From positions 2,294,001-2,358,000 of the forward strand of contig NZ_OU912926.1 of assembly GCF_918378365.1 (NCBI RefSeq): a stretch of DNA of 64,000 nucleotides, read 5' to 3'. This DNA comes from Candidatus Nitrotoga arctica (GTDB taxonomy: Bacteria > Pseudomonadota > Gammaproteobacteria > Burkholderiales > Gallionellaceae). Both the position numbers and the translations under genes were made by a program. This document shows positions 46,024-53,888 of this stretch, one piece after another. Each line of letters begins with the position of its first letter. The first letter of the stretch is position 1. The notes beneath the pieces are model-generated. The model was not told the origin of the DNA and made no database searches. It worked only from the letters and a program-made list of their open reading frames with translations.

Positions 46024-47678
46024 TGTTACGAATGGGCATTAGTATTCCCTGCTACGCAAAGCGCGTTCTATCATCAGTAATTATCTTTGCATCGCTCAGC
46101 ACACAGCCGGTTCATGCATTGATCATAGGTGAAATCGAAATTATTAGCAGGGAAGGAGAACCACTGCTCGTGTATGTTCAGATATCCCCTACAAGTCCTG
46201 ACGAAAAAATAACTACCGGCTGCTTTTCCTTGGTTAAGCCAAGGATCACTCCCGGACAAGAAGAGCCGGATTTGTCCGCTGCAAGCTTGGAACTGGAAGA
46301 CAACAGAAACATTGGCCAACGAATCAAAATTTCCACAGCGACCCCAATCAATGCGCGTTTGCTGACGCTCCCGCTAAAAGTACACTGTGTACCGAATGGT
46401 CTAATTATCCGCGAATTCAACCTCGAACTGAAACCAGCATTAAACACTTTATTCCCACAGGCAGAGAGTTTCTCCGCGCCAGCGGAAAAAGTGGATGTAA
46501 ATCTTTTACAAAAACCAGAGTTAAGTGGTTCGATTCGAGCGGGATATTTCAGTTCATCACGCAAGCTGGATGGGAAAAACGATTTAGGTACCGGCTCGAT
46601 ATGGCTTAAAGCTACGCAAAATATCGGAGAGGACATTTCCGTGGTTGCTCAGGGATGGGTTCGTAACGACGAAACTTTCAGAGCAGACGCGGATTCAAAA
46701 AAATTACAAGAGGGATATCTAAAATTCAGTGCAGGAAATATGGATTATCGAATCGGCAAACAAATCATAGCATGGGGACGTGCAGATCGCTTGAATCCAA
46801 CCGATAATCTGACGCCACGAAACTTCACTCTGCTAACGCCTGAGGAAGATGATCAGAGACTAGGATCATTGGCAGCGAAAATAACTTATCACTCACATGA
46901 AAATTCACTAACCGGCATATGGCTCCCCGGTATGGATCCCCATATCTTCCCTGTCGCTGCAACACCAGGCATTTTTTTTACTCAACATATCCCCCATACC
47001 AACCGGATTGCGCTCAAATTTGATCACAGCGGGGGTAATATGGATTGGTCGGCTTCTTACTATAGTGGGTTAGATCTGACTCCTGACATCGCGATTGGAG
47101 CGACAACCCCGTCTGGAACAAATGTAATATTCGATCACAATCGCATCCGCGTATTGGGAATGGATGCCGCTACGGTCATTGGGCGCTATGGATTGCGCGC
47201 TGAAGCCGCATACACTTGGACAGCTAACACAGGCGCGAACGATTTCTTTGTAAAGAAGCCGTTTCTTTATATGGTGATGGGCGGTGACAGAACTTTCCTT
47301 GACTACCTTAACATCAATATTCAATATTACCTCCGTCATGTTGCAAATTATTCCGACCCGCAGGCGATAACAAACCCTCTCCTGCGCCCAGTCGCAATTC
47401 AAACAGGTGCGCTATGGAACCAGTTCAGCCGTTCTCAGCATGGAGTAAGTGTCCGGGTCAGCAACAAATGGTTTAATGAAACACTGGAAGGCGAAATCGC
47501 TGCTGTCGCCTCTTTTGGACAGAGCAATTATTTCATAAGGCCTAAACTAGTCTATGCCTTTAGTGACAACGTGAAAGGATCGCTTGGCCTGGATATTTAT
47601 CGAGGAGAAACTAACACGTTCTTCGGTCGACTGCGAGATAACTCATTGTTATTTGCAGAAATGAAATACGGCTTCTGA
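46023..47678 (+). CDS. Outer-membrane beta-barrel protein with a FimV-like N-terminal segment
   Basis: A 551-residue exported protein, translationally coupled to the RND-type gene by TAATG. A signal peptide ends near QPVHA-LI. The first mature segment (about 33-130; ALIIGEIEIISREGEPLLVYVQIS, two Cys) resembles the N-terminal domain of FimV/TspA-type proteins. From about 165 the chain alternates hydrophobic and polar residues as a beta-barrel: SIRAGYFSSSRKL, YLKFSAGNMDYRIGKQIIAWGRADRLNPTDNLTPR, and ends in Phe (LFAEMKYGF). The GRADRLNPTDN block recalls the DUF1302-like barrels that accompany MMPL/LolA-like operons. It is likely the outer-membrane partner of the exporter. The FimV-like segment joined to a barrel is unusual. 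Confidence 0.7.
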   Translation: MLRMGISIPCYAKRVLSSVIIFASLSTQPVHALIIGEIEIISREGEPLLVYVQISPTSPDEKITTGCFSLVKPRITPGQEEPDLSAASLELEDNRNIGQRIKISTATPINARLLTLPLKVHCVPNGLIIREFNLELKPALNTLFPQAESFSAPAEKVDVNLLQKPELSGSIRAGYFSSSRKLDGKNDLGTGSIWLKATQNIGEDISVVAQGWVRNDETFRADADSKKLQEGYLKFSAGNMDYRIGKQIIAWGRADRLNPTDNLTPRNFTLLTPEEDDQRLGSLAAKITYHSHENSLTGIWLPGMDPHIFPVAATPGIFFTQHIPHTNRIALKFDHSGGNMDWSASYYSGLDLTPDIAIGATTPSGTNVIFDHNRIRVLGMDAATVIGRYGLRAEAAYTWTANTGANDFFVKKPFLYMVMGGDRTFLDYLNINIQYYLRHVANYSDPQAITNPLLRPVAIQTGALWNQFSRSQHGVSVRVSNKWFNETLEGEIAAVASFGQSNYFIRPKLVYAFSDNVKGSLGLDIYRGETNTFFGRLRDNSLLFAEMKYGF

Positions 47679-47701
47679 TTGAACAGCGGAATAGGCGAAT
47701 T

Positions 47702-48511
47702 TTAAAGTTCCCCCCGTGGAGCAACTTTCTGTAATGATGGTATATCGCCTAATGGTTTAGCCATCTTCCGTTCCATTCGCTGACTGTGATGTTGTAAATT
47801 ATCACTCAACTGGCTAATAATTTCCGAAGCTGCACTAATAATTTGATTTGAACCGAACCCTCCTCGGGTCATTTCTTTGTAGAAAGATTTTGCAAATATT
47901 TTCGCTACTTGATCAGGATTGTGAAGAATGCTACCCAAAGATGCACTCATATTATTTTGGGCTTCTTGGGCTAGCGCCAGTTGGGCAAAGCGCGAATTCA
48001 GAATGCTCTGCAATTGGATTGACTGGATCGATTTACCGATGAATAAAGCAACCACATTAAGAAGATTCAAGTCCACCAGATTGAATGCACAATTGCGCAT
48101 GTGACCACTTATATTAACTACACCTATAATCTGCGCACCAATGGTGATAGGCGAGCAAATCAGACTTTTACCTGGTTCACTTGCACGTCGGGCCAATTTG
48201 GCGAACTCCGAACGATTAATATCTTCGATCAATAATGACTGCCCGGTTGCAATCACATAGCCAGCAATCCCCTCACCCTTCCCTATCAACTGTTTATACG
48301 CTGCAGCCGGCAGCGGGCCATAGCTAGCGCACACACTCATAAGTAAATTATCGGATTTGTCATCATTGAGTAGCATAATCGAGCAATTTATGGCGCTCAA
48401 TATTTTAGCCGTCATTTCAGCTAGTTGTGCAAGGTTGTCATTGAGGTTGCCCTTTTCTAAAAAATTAGACAAATCCTGAAGCTTGATCAATGAAGTCTCC
48501 ACATCACTCAT
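47702..48511 (-). CDS. GAF-domain protein
   Basis: A 269-residue cytoplasmic protein. Residues about 15-165 form a GAF domain: INCSIMLLNDDKSDNLLMSVCASYG, GKGEGIAGYVIATGQSLLIEDI and GKSLICSPITIGAQIIGVVNISGH are its typical blocks. The C-terminal 100 residues are helical and of unknown type; no output domain (GGDEF, kinase or DNA-binding) is present. It lies downstream of the HPr-rel-A genes on the same strand with a 121-base gap, so it may be a late member of that cluster or independent. It converges with the barrel gene, 23 bases away. Confidence 0.85.
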   Translation of the reverse strand: MSDVETSLIKLQDLSNFLEKGNLNDNLAQLAEMTAKILSAINCSIMLLNDDKSDNLLMSVCASYGPLPAAAYKQLIGKGEGIAGYVIATGQSLLIEDINRSEFAKLARRASEPGKSLICSPITIGAQIIGVVNISGHMRNCAFNLVDLNLLNVVALFIGKSIQSIQLQSILNSRFAQLALAQEAQNNMSASLGSILHNPDQVAKIFAKSFYKEMTRGGFGSNQIISAASEIISQLSDNLQHHSQRMERKMAKPLGDIPSLQKVAPRGEL

Positions 48512-48632
48512 TATAAGATTATCCTTATCTTTACTATATTAAGCAGCCCTATAATCAAATTTTTACTGATCCAAGCACACAAACAACTCACAATTTAATA
48601 TTGCGCAATAATCAGCAGTGTCCGGAACACAA

Positions 48633-49709
48633 TCATTCAAGCTTAGGTGAAATAAAAGCCTTATGAAACAGATGACGCGCAAGAAGCAAAGAAGGCATAC
48701 GTAACCAGGTTGCGCGTACATAAAGTATCTGCCGGGCTGCACCGGTCAACCAGTCAGAACAGCTCTTGTGGGTTGGCATGAGCGCACGTTCAAAAAGCTG
48801 ATCTGTAAATATCAAGGTTAATGGGTTGGGGCGACCATTTTGGGCTGTTTCTACCATGCCTAAGGGGATGGGAGTCTTCAAAAAATGGACAGCATAGCGC
48901 AAGGCGTAAAAAAGTGGTCGGCTCAACTCAAGTTCCCGCGCTCGGACGGCTAGATTGGGCCAGAATGCTGGCAAATTATTGAAATGACGTAACAAACTAT
49001 CAATATCAACCAAATCCCGCAGGCCCTGATCCAGTTGATCATTATAGAACAGGTGAACTGCACTATGGAGCACCATGTCGACTGGGGCAAATACCTTTAA
49101 ATTGTCGTAGCCATCAAGTAATTGTGCCGCAGCCAAGAGCTTTGCCGAATCAGGATGAAGAACTGTCGTTTCCGGCAAAATCGCATGATGCACGTCGATG
49201 ACGGTCATCCGTTTAATATGCTGCATAGGGGGTAGTTCGTGCATCCATGTGCGATAGTAGCGCTGGTCATAGGCATCGTGATGCGTCGCAGCCCAACCAT
49301 GAAGCATCAAGGCGGCCTCTACAGCATTGAGACTACCTTTAGGTACTATGATGTCGATATCGGAGAATAATCTCCCTTTGGCGGACGGCAGTTTTGCCAT
49401 TACATAAGCAGCGCCCTTGAGGAGAATGACTGGTATCCCTATTTTCGCCAATGCATTTCGAATTTGAGTTATTTCCCAATGAACAGCTTGAATGTGTCTT
49501 TCAGAAATTACTCGCGACCACTCTAGATGTTCGCGGGGTTTTGACGGCACCTGTTCGAGTAAGCCGCGTTCGTCCAGTGAAATGCAAATGCGTGCCAACA
49601 GATTGGCGCGACGTGCTTGACGTATGAGTAAATCCCAATCAGGTAGACTTAGGGAAATTAACGCTTCTGGCTCTCGGAGAGCTTGCAATATTAAATAATT
49701 TTGGATCAC
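48633..49709 (-). CDS. NTP_transf_5-type uncharacterised nucleotidyltransferase
   Basis: A 358-residue protein of the putative nucleotidyltransferase family found in HPr-rel-A and exopolysaccharide clusters. The core reads VILLKGAAYVMAKLPSAKGRLFSDIDIIVPKG (about 95-126): G-R-x-x-S-D-I-D-I supplies the metal-binding Asp pair of the nucleotidyltransferase fold. Later segments MVLHSAVHLFYNDQLDQGLRDLVDID (about 211-236) are also typical. The reaction is unknown; adenylylation or uridylylation of a partner is possible. It is downstream of the HprK-related kinase, separated by 185 bases that contain inverted repeat copy D. Confidence 0.85.
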   Translation of the reverse strand: MIQNYLILQALREPEALISLSLPDWDLLIRQARRANLLARICISLDERGLLEQVPSKPREHLEWSRVISERHIQAVHWEITQIRNALAKIGIPVILLKGAAYVMAKLPSAKGRLFSDIDIIVPKGSLNAVEAALMLHGWAATHHDAYDQRYYRTWMHELPPMQHIKRMTVIDVHHAILPETTVLHPDSAKLLAAAQLLDGYDNLKVFAPVDMVLHSAVHLFYNDQLDQGLRDLVDIDSLLRHFNNLPAFWPNLAVRARELELSRPLFYALRYAVHFLKTPIPLGMVETAQNGRPNPLTLIFTDQLFERALMPTHKSCSDWLTGAARQILYVRATWLRMPSLLLARHLFHKAFISPKLE

Positions 49710-49737
49710 ATTTAATAATGTCTGGCAAAATAATTAA

Positions 49738-49805
49738 TATGCTCTATGTAAAATAGAGCGGATAATGAAGTTTTAACCTCTCGCAGAAGAAATAAATCCG
49801 TCTGC
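49738..49805 (-). repeat. Dispersed intergenic repeat, copy D (inverted, partial)
   Basis: On the minus strand it reads GACGGATTTATTTCTTCTGC then GAGAGGTTAAAACTTCATTA and ends in a hairpin GCTCTAT/ATAGAGC. These are the tail blocks of copies A-C. It lies between the HprK-related kinase and nucleotidyltransferase genes. Confidence 0.65.
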
Positions 49806-49894
49806 CTTAAATACTCGGTTCGCTCCCTTCAAAGACAGGCTTGGAGTAGCTTCATCGTAAATGGCTTCTATTGGTATATATGATGATTACTTTC

Positions 49895-50806
49895 TCAAAT
49901 TTTTGGCTTTAGTGCGCCAAATATTTCAATGGCATCATCCAATTTACCGTACGTAAAATCATAACATAGAGACGCATCAATCAAACTCGTCATGGTCCTA
50001 AAGCCATTGAGTCCAAGAAGACTGTAATTAAAAGAATTATCCGCAACCCGCATAAAAGCGCGGGATTGAGGTAAGGTCTCCAAACACGCCTTAGCGCCAG
50101 CCTGATATTTTGGAAAAATAATCCACGCAACTTGGACGACCTCTGTAGCTCGGGCTAAGCTATCAGGCGGTGCTTTCATATGGGCAACCGTGCCCTTTAT
50201 CGTATCTGCCACCTTGCGGCTGAAAATCGCGTTTGGCTCATAACGCCTGATGATCTCGATAGATTCGTTTTTTAAGCTAACGGGGCGCGGAAGCGGGATG
50301 AGTTTCCCCTCACCAACACGAACCAACGCAAGCTCATCAGACAGCAATCTCCACCCGCGGTTTACCAAAGCTGCGCATAAGGTGCTTTTACCCGAACCAG
50401 GAGGAGCGGGCATAATTGCCGCATAACCACCTTTTTCAACCACCGCCGCATGAATAATCAAACAGTGGTTAGCATGATTTGATACACACCAATTAAGCCC
50501 CCACTCCAACATAGGAAATGCCTGGTCGAGCGGCAGAGGTTTAAATATAGTGTTTCCATCAAATAAAAACAGCGCCTGTGGCTTGAACCATCGCCGCAGG
50601 TTACGTGGGCGCACAAGACTAATGTGAAAATCTGCAAAACCATCCTGTTCGACTAAGGGATAATCGGCATAAAGCAAACCGATACCTTCAGCCACACTGG
50701 AAATCGAAGTTTTGAGGTGCGTGGTAAAAGAACCGGTTTGCAGAAATATCCCCGTCTTTCTAAGACGGCGTTTAAGTTCTGATGGAGTTAATGCAGAAAC
50801 ATTCAA
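49895..50806 (-). CDS. HprK-related kinase A (HPr-rel-A system)
   Basis: A 303-residue kinase-like protein resembling the C-terminal domain of HPr kinase/phosphorylase. The P-loop reads AIMPAPPGSGKSTLCAALVNRGW (about 130-152), followed by LLSDELALVR (about 155-164) and the characteristic LIPLPRPVSLKNESIEII (about 169-186). No HPr or PTS gene is adjacent, so the substrate is not classical HPr; a protein of this locus is the obvious candidate. It sits 2 bases after the PqqD-like gene in a secreted protein-PqqD-kinase order that defines the HPr-rel-A system. Function of the system is undetermined. Confidence 0.9.
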   Translation of the reverse strand: MNVSALTPSELKRRLRKTGIFLQTGSFTTHLKTSISSVAEGIGLLYADYPLVEQDGFADFHISLVRPRNLRRWFKPQALFLFDGNTIFKPLPLDQAFPMLEWGLNWCVSNHANHCLIIHAAVVEKGGYAAIMPAPPGSGKSTLCAALVNRGWRLLSDELALVRVGEGKLIPLPRPVSLKNESIEIIRRYEPNAIFSRKVADTIKGTVAHMKAPPDSLARATEVVQVAWIIFPKYQAGAKACLETLPQSRAFMRVADNSFNYSLLGLNGFRTMTSLIDASLCYDFTYGKLDDAIEIFGALKPKI

Positions 50807-50808
50807 AA

Positions 50809-51087
50809 TCAGCTAAATTCTATCAGCCCAAGCGTATTAAGCTCATTGAGAAGATGTTCAATTTGAAATGAAAATTCCTCATGCGTTACCATTTTGGCTT
50901 GTAGACGGGGAGCAAGCACTTGCGTCAACAATAACACGTTTGATGGCGATTGTCGTAATTCCAACAGTATTTGAGTAGCCGTTGAACCAAGCAGATGCGT
51001 ATCTCCCGAAAGCTTGTTATAAAACACGAATTCATCATCCCATGAGCAGCAGTTAACTGCTTGATCAGGAATTACTTTCCATTTCAT
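50809..51087 (-). CDS. PqqD-like peptide chaperone of the HPr-rel-A system
   Basis: A 92-residue PqqD-fold protein. PqqD-type domains bind a leader peptide and present it to a modifying enzyme. The family pattern is visible: DDEFVFYNKLSGDTHLLGSTATQILLELRQSP (about 17-48) and a C-terminal helix FSFQIEHLLNELNTLGLIEF (about 72-91). It is 2 bases from the HprK-related kinase and 55 bases from the secreted protein, suggesting it delivers that protein's N-terminus to the kinase or another modifier. That role is inference; the family assignment is firmer. Confidence 0.88.
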   Translation of the reverse strand: MKWKVIPDQAVNCCSWDDEFVFYNKLSGDTHLLGSTATQILLELRQSPSNVLLLTQVLAPRLQAKMVTHEEFSFQIEHLLNELNTLGLIEFS

Positions 51088-51142
51088 GTTTAATCACAAT
51101 GTGTGAAAGGAAAGTAAGGTGAGCATCTGGTTATAGCGATAA

Positions 51143-51895
51143 TCAATTATTTTGAGTTTGTTTTAAATAATAAATAATTTCTGAAGCATTCCAATTTACA
51201 TTAACAGTTGGAGAAAAAGTACCATGATCCTGCCATTCATAAAACATCGATCGAATTCTATCTTCAGTCAAATAAGGAGTAGCTCCACTTCTCGCATGTT
51301 GTAATGCTTTTACAAGACATTGTAAGAGTTCTTGTGTTTGAAATGGGGGGTTTGGAGGTGCAATTACAGAAGTTGAAGTTGGCACCGTTATATTATTTGC
51401 GCCCTTGCCCTTTTGCGCCGAAGAATTTGAACCTGATGAAGCGCGAAACGCCGTCATGTAGCTCGCAGCTCCCAATTTGCCTTTTTCCGCCTGCACTGGA
51501 GCATTTACATTTGCAACTTGAGGCTCTGGCCAAGGAATTGTCAGCATATCTGACAAACGTCTACTATTATATGAGGTATTTGATTGATTTGACTTTGGGA
51601 ACGCGGTTAAAAATGTTTCGTCCGGATTTGTGACAAATTTAGCGGTAACACTGGACGCTGGAGGACAAGCACCATGCTGGCTGGTATTGCCAGAACAAAA
51701 TCCAGATGGTGACAGGCAAAACGCATCAGCACCCAATACGGGCCGACTCGCAAGAGTTAGAATTACCCCTGATACCGCCAAACCAGACGTCGCAAATCGT
51801 CTGCGAGATTCGCCTGAAAACTTTATTTGATCATCCGTATCCTGAGATAATTGTTGTTTTTCCAGCCCATCATTTTGATCCAAATTGATAGTCAT
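51143..51895 (-). CDS. Tat-like secreted protein of the HPr-rel-A locus; candidate substrate
   Basis: A 250-residue protein starting at ATG 51895 (AAGGA about 10 bases upstream; a TTG one codon earlier is in frame). A polar N-terminal region of about 29 residues precedes a twin-arginine-like motif SRRRFATS and a hydrophobic stretch ending near RPVLGA, so export by Tat or Sec is likely. The mature part begins with a Cys/Ser-rich block CLSPSGFCSGNTSQHGAC (about 59-76), then a low-complexity Asn/Ser/Pro/Thr linker, and a folded C-terminus (TQELLQCLVKALQHAR ... WNASEIIYYLKQ). It belongs to no family I know. The long leader, exposed Cys/Ser region and adjacency to PqqD-like and kinase genes make it the likely target. 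A sigma-54 promoter precedes it. Confidence 0.75.
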   Translation of the reverse strand: MTINLDQNDGLEKQQLSQDTDDQIKFSGESRRRFATSGLAVSGVILTLASRPVLGADAFCLSPSGFCSGNTSQHGACPPASSVTAKFVTNPDETFLTAFPKSNQSNTSYNSRRLSDMLTIPWPEPQVANVNAPVQAEKGKLGAASYMTAFRASSGSNSSAQKGKGANNITVPTSTSVIAPPNPPFQTQELLQCLVKALQHARSGATPYLTEDRIRSMFYEWQDHGTFSPTVNVNWNASEIIYYLKQTQNN

Positions 51896-52003
51896 CAATA
51901 ATCATCCTTTTAAAGTTGCATCCTGCATTACATGCACTGCTACAACTCAATTATTTAGCGCAGGTAAATAATGAGGAGACTGGTAGAATACACTGAACAA
52001 CTT

Positions 52004-52020
52004 AAGCAAAATACATGCCA
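52004..52020 (-). promoter_or_regulatory. Sigma-54 promoter of the HPr-rel-A operon
   Basis: Minus strand TGGCATGTATTTTGCTT: -24 TGGCA and -12 TTGC with exact 10-base GG-to-GC spacing, about 110 bases before the secreted-protein ATG. This is the best sigma-54 match in the window. Confidence 0.78.
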
Positions 52021-52115
52021 CGTATTACATATAAAATATAATATGCTAATAAACATAATTATACATTGTAAATGCTTTGTCGGTTTCTAGTTCTGCTGAA
52101 TATTATTATTATAAG

Positions 52116-52133
52116 GTGTAAAAATTTTCGACA
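52116..52133 (-). promoter_or_regulatory. Candidate PrsR box upstream of the HPr-rel-A promoter
   Basis: Minus strand TGTCGAAAATTTTTACAC, identical at 16 of 18 positions to the box at 39594-39611 before the PEP-CTERM gene, in the same orientation and about 95 bases upstream of the -24 element. The two box-promoter distances differ by about 34 bases, close to three helical turns. Confidence 0.6.
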
Positions 52134-52144
52134 TCCAAACCAGT

Positions 52145-52790
52145 TAAATGACCCCCGGCAAAGCCAGGGACTTATTAGATGAGCCCCTCAAAGGGGCCAA
52201 TAAAACCGTGAGCCGCCCAAGGCGGCTATACGTCCAGTTTCATCTGGTCGTATCGTTCATCCTCTGCTTCTTGATTTCGAATGTACGCTCTAACCATTGC
52301 TTCATCTAATCCTACTGTCGATACGAAGTAGCCTCTTGCCCAGAATACCTCTCCAGTGAAGTTCCTCGCTCGACCTCCATACTTCCTTGCTATGGTGATT
52401 GCATTCTTGCCTTTGATGTATCCGACCACGTTCGAGACCGCGTACTTCAGCGGTATGCTCAGACATTCAGACATATTAGGTACATGATCTGACATCAGAT
52501 GCCCTTCCAACACTTCCACTTCCTTGTGCTTCGCCAATTCTCGAAATATCGCACCAAGGTGCTGGCGCAATACTCCAAATATTTTCTTCTTTCGCATCTT
52601 CGGGATAAACACCACATGATATTTACAATCCCATCTCGTATGCGCGAGGCTCTGGTACTCTTTCATTTGTAAATCTCCTTCGTCTTTTGGTCAAGACTCG
52701 GAGATTCACTCCGACCGTCGTATAGGTCAAACCTTGGTGAGCCCCCCTGCAAAGCCGGAGGTTTACCTCAGTGAATTAACAGCCGCCCCC
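52145..52790 (-). mobile_element. IS200/IS605-family insertion (single tnpA)
   Basis: The tnpA gene is flanked by short hairpins typical of IS200: GCCCC/GGGGC near 52180-52196 and GCCGCC/GGCGGC near 52211-52226 on one side, and CGGAG/CTCCG near 52700-52714 ahead of the start codon. Related GCAAAGCC-containing palindromes lie near both outer ends (about 52155 and 52750). Exact ends are uncertain. Confidence 0.7.
52226..52666 (-). CDS. tnpA: IS200-type TnpA transposase with disrupted HUH motif
   Basis: A 146-residue Y1 transposase matching IS200 TnpA over full length: MKEYQSLAHTRWDCKYHVVF, then GHLMSDHV, KYAVSNVVGYIKGKNAI, FWARGYFVSTVG and the catalytic Tyr in VRAYIRNQEAEDER. Active relatives read DHVHM at the HUH metal site. 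Here the segment reads DHVPNMSEC, three residues longer and without the second His. The DNA shows a tandem ATGTCTGA duplication at this point. The reading frame is intact but catalysis is probably lost, so mobility would depend on an active copy elsewhere. Confidence 0.9.
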   Translation of the reverse strand: MKEYQSLAHTRWDCKYHVVFIPKMRKKKIFGVLRQHLGAIFRELAKHKEVEVLEGHLMSDHVPNMSECLSIPLKYAVSNVVGYIKGKNAITIARKYGGRARNFTGEVFWARGYFVSTVGLDEAMVRAYIRNQEAEDERYDQMKLDV

Positions 52791-52935
52791 TAACAAATAT
52801 AATTATATATTGGAAATTTCTCACTTGCGGCTTGATATATGTCAAAATTAACATATAATTTTTGCTTATATTAATTTTTTGCCCGTATCAAAATAAAAAT
52901 GTCGCATACCAATATACCTTATAAAAATCCATACC

Positions 52936-53664
52936 ATGCACAAATCTGTTCCCAACAATTCGCTGAAAACTGCATGCTCGACTTGTAATCTGCGCAAACT
53001 ATGCCTGCCTGTTAACCTGAGTAATATCGAAATGGCACGCTTGGATGATTTAATTACCCGTAAGGGTGTTTACCGTCATGGCAGCATCTTATATCGGAGC
53101 GGGGACAAATTTCAGGCACTGTATGCAATTCGTACTGGTTTTTTCAAAACCCAGATCCTTAATGAAGACGGACGCGAACAAGTGACCGGCTTTCAGATGG
53201 CTGGAGAAATCATCGGCATGGATGGCATTAGTAGTGATACACACACTTGCGATGCAGTAGCACTTGAAGACTGTGAGATATGTGAAATTCCCTTTAATCG
53301 TCTGGAGGATCTCGGTCGAGAGCTCCCTCCACTACAGAGACACCTGCACCGCATCCTTAGCCGAGAAATTGTCCGCGATCAAAATATTATGCTGCTGCTT
53401 GGATCAATGCGTGCAGAGGAACGCTTGGCTGCTTTCCTGCTCAATCTATCGCAGCGTTTTGCGGTACGCGGTTATTCCCCCACATCATTCCAATTGCGCA
53501 TGACGCGTCAAGAAATCGGCAGCTATCTCGGATTAAAACTGGAAACCGTCAGCCGCGCACTGTCGCACCTACAAGAAAATAAATTGATTAATGTGCGCAA
53601 TAGATCATTGGAAATACTTTGCCTGCCCGGGCTACAAGCTTGCATAGGAAAGCGTGCGCGCTAA
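52936..53664 (+). CDS. fnr: FNR-type oxygen-sensing transcriptional regulator
   Basis: A 242-residue CRP/FNR family regulator. The N-terminal Cys cluster CSTCNLRKLC (Cys 14, 17, 23) and a fourth Cys in CEICEIPF (about 116) match the four ligands of the oxygen-labile 4Fe-4S cluster. A cyclic-nucleotide-binding fold (about 35-150) and a dimer helix follow. The helix-turn-helix recognition helix reads GSYLGLKLETVSRALSHLQ (about 195-213), with the E-x-x-S-R pattern of FNR, which reads TTGAT-N4-ATCAA sites. It acts in the cytoplasm to switch on anaerobic or micro-oxic genes. It stands alone with its own upstream region next to the IS200 copy. Confidence 0.95.
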   Translation: MHKSVPNNSLKTACSTCNLRKLCLPVNLSNIEMARLDDLITRKGVYRHGSILYRSGDKFQALYAIRTGFFKTQILNEDGREQVTGFQMAGEIIGMDGISSDTHTCDAVALEDCEICEIPFNRLEDLGRELPPLQRHLHRILSREIVRDQNIMLLLGSMRAEERLAAFLLNLSQRFAVRGYSPTSFQLRMTRQEIGSYLGLKLETVSRALSHLQENKLINVRNRSLEILCLPGLQACIGKRAR

Positions 53665-53888
53665 CATATCAAACAACTATTTGATAACGCACCCCGTATT
53701 GTTGTTCAATCTGAACATGAACCCTAATAACTTTCTGTGTAACCACCAGCATCACTGTAATGAAAACCTGTCACAACTGATTGATCGTTGTGCACCCATC
53801 ATCTCTTTTATCAGCTTAGACTTATATCCTTTTCGTAATTTTACAATTATCCATCGGCGCAATTGCTGATTGTTGTAAGGAAAAATAA

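Noticed and set aside
53654..53869. 71-codon ORF overlapping the end of fnr
   Set aside because: Overlaps fnr in another frame, lacks a ribosome site and shows no protein-like pattern.
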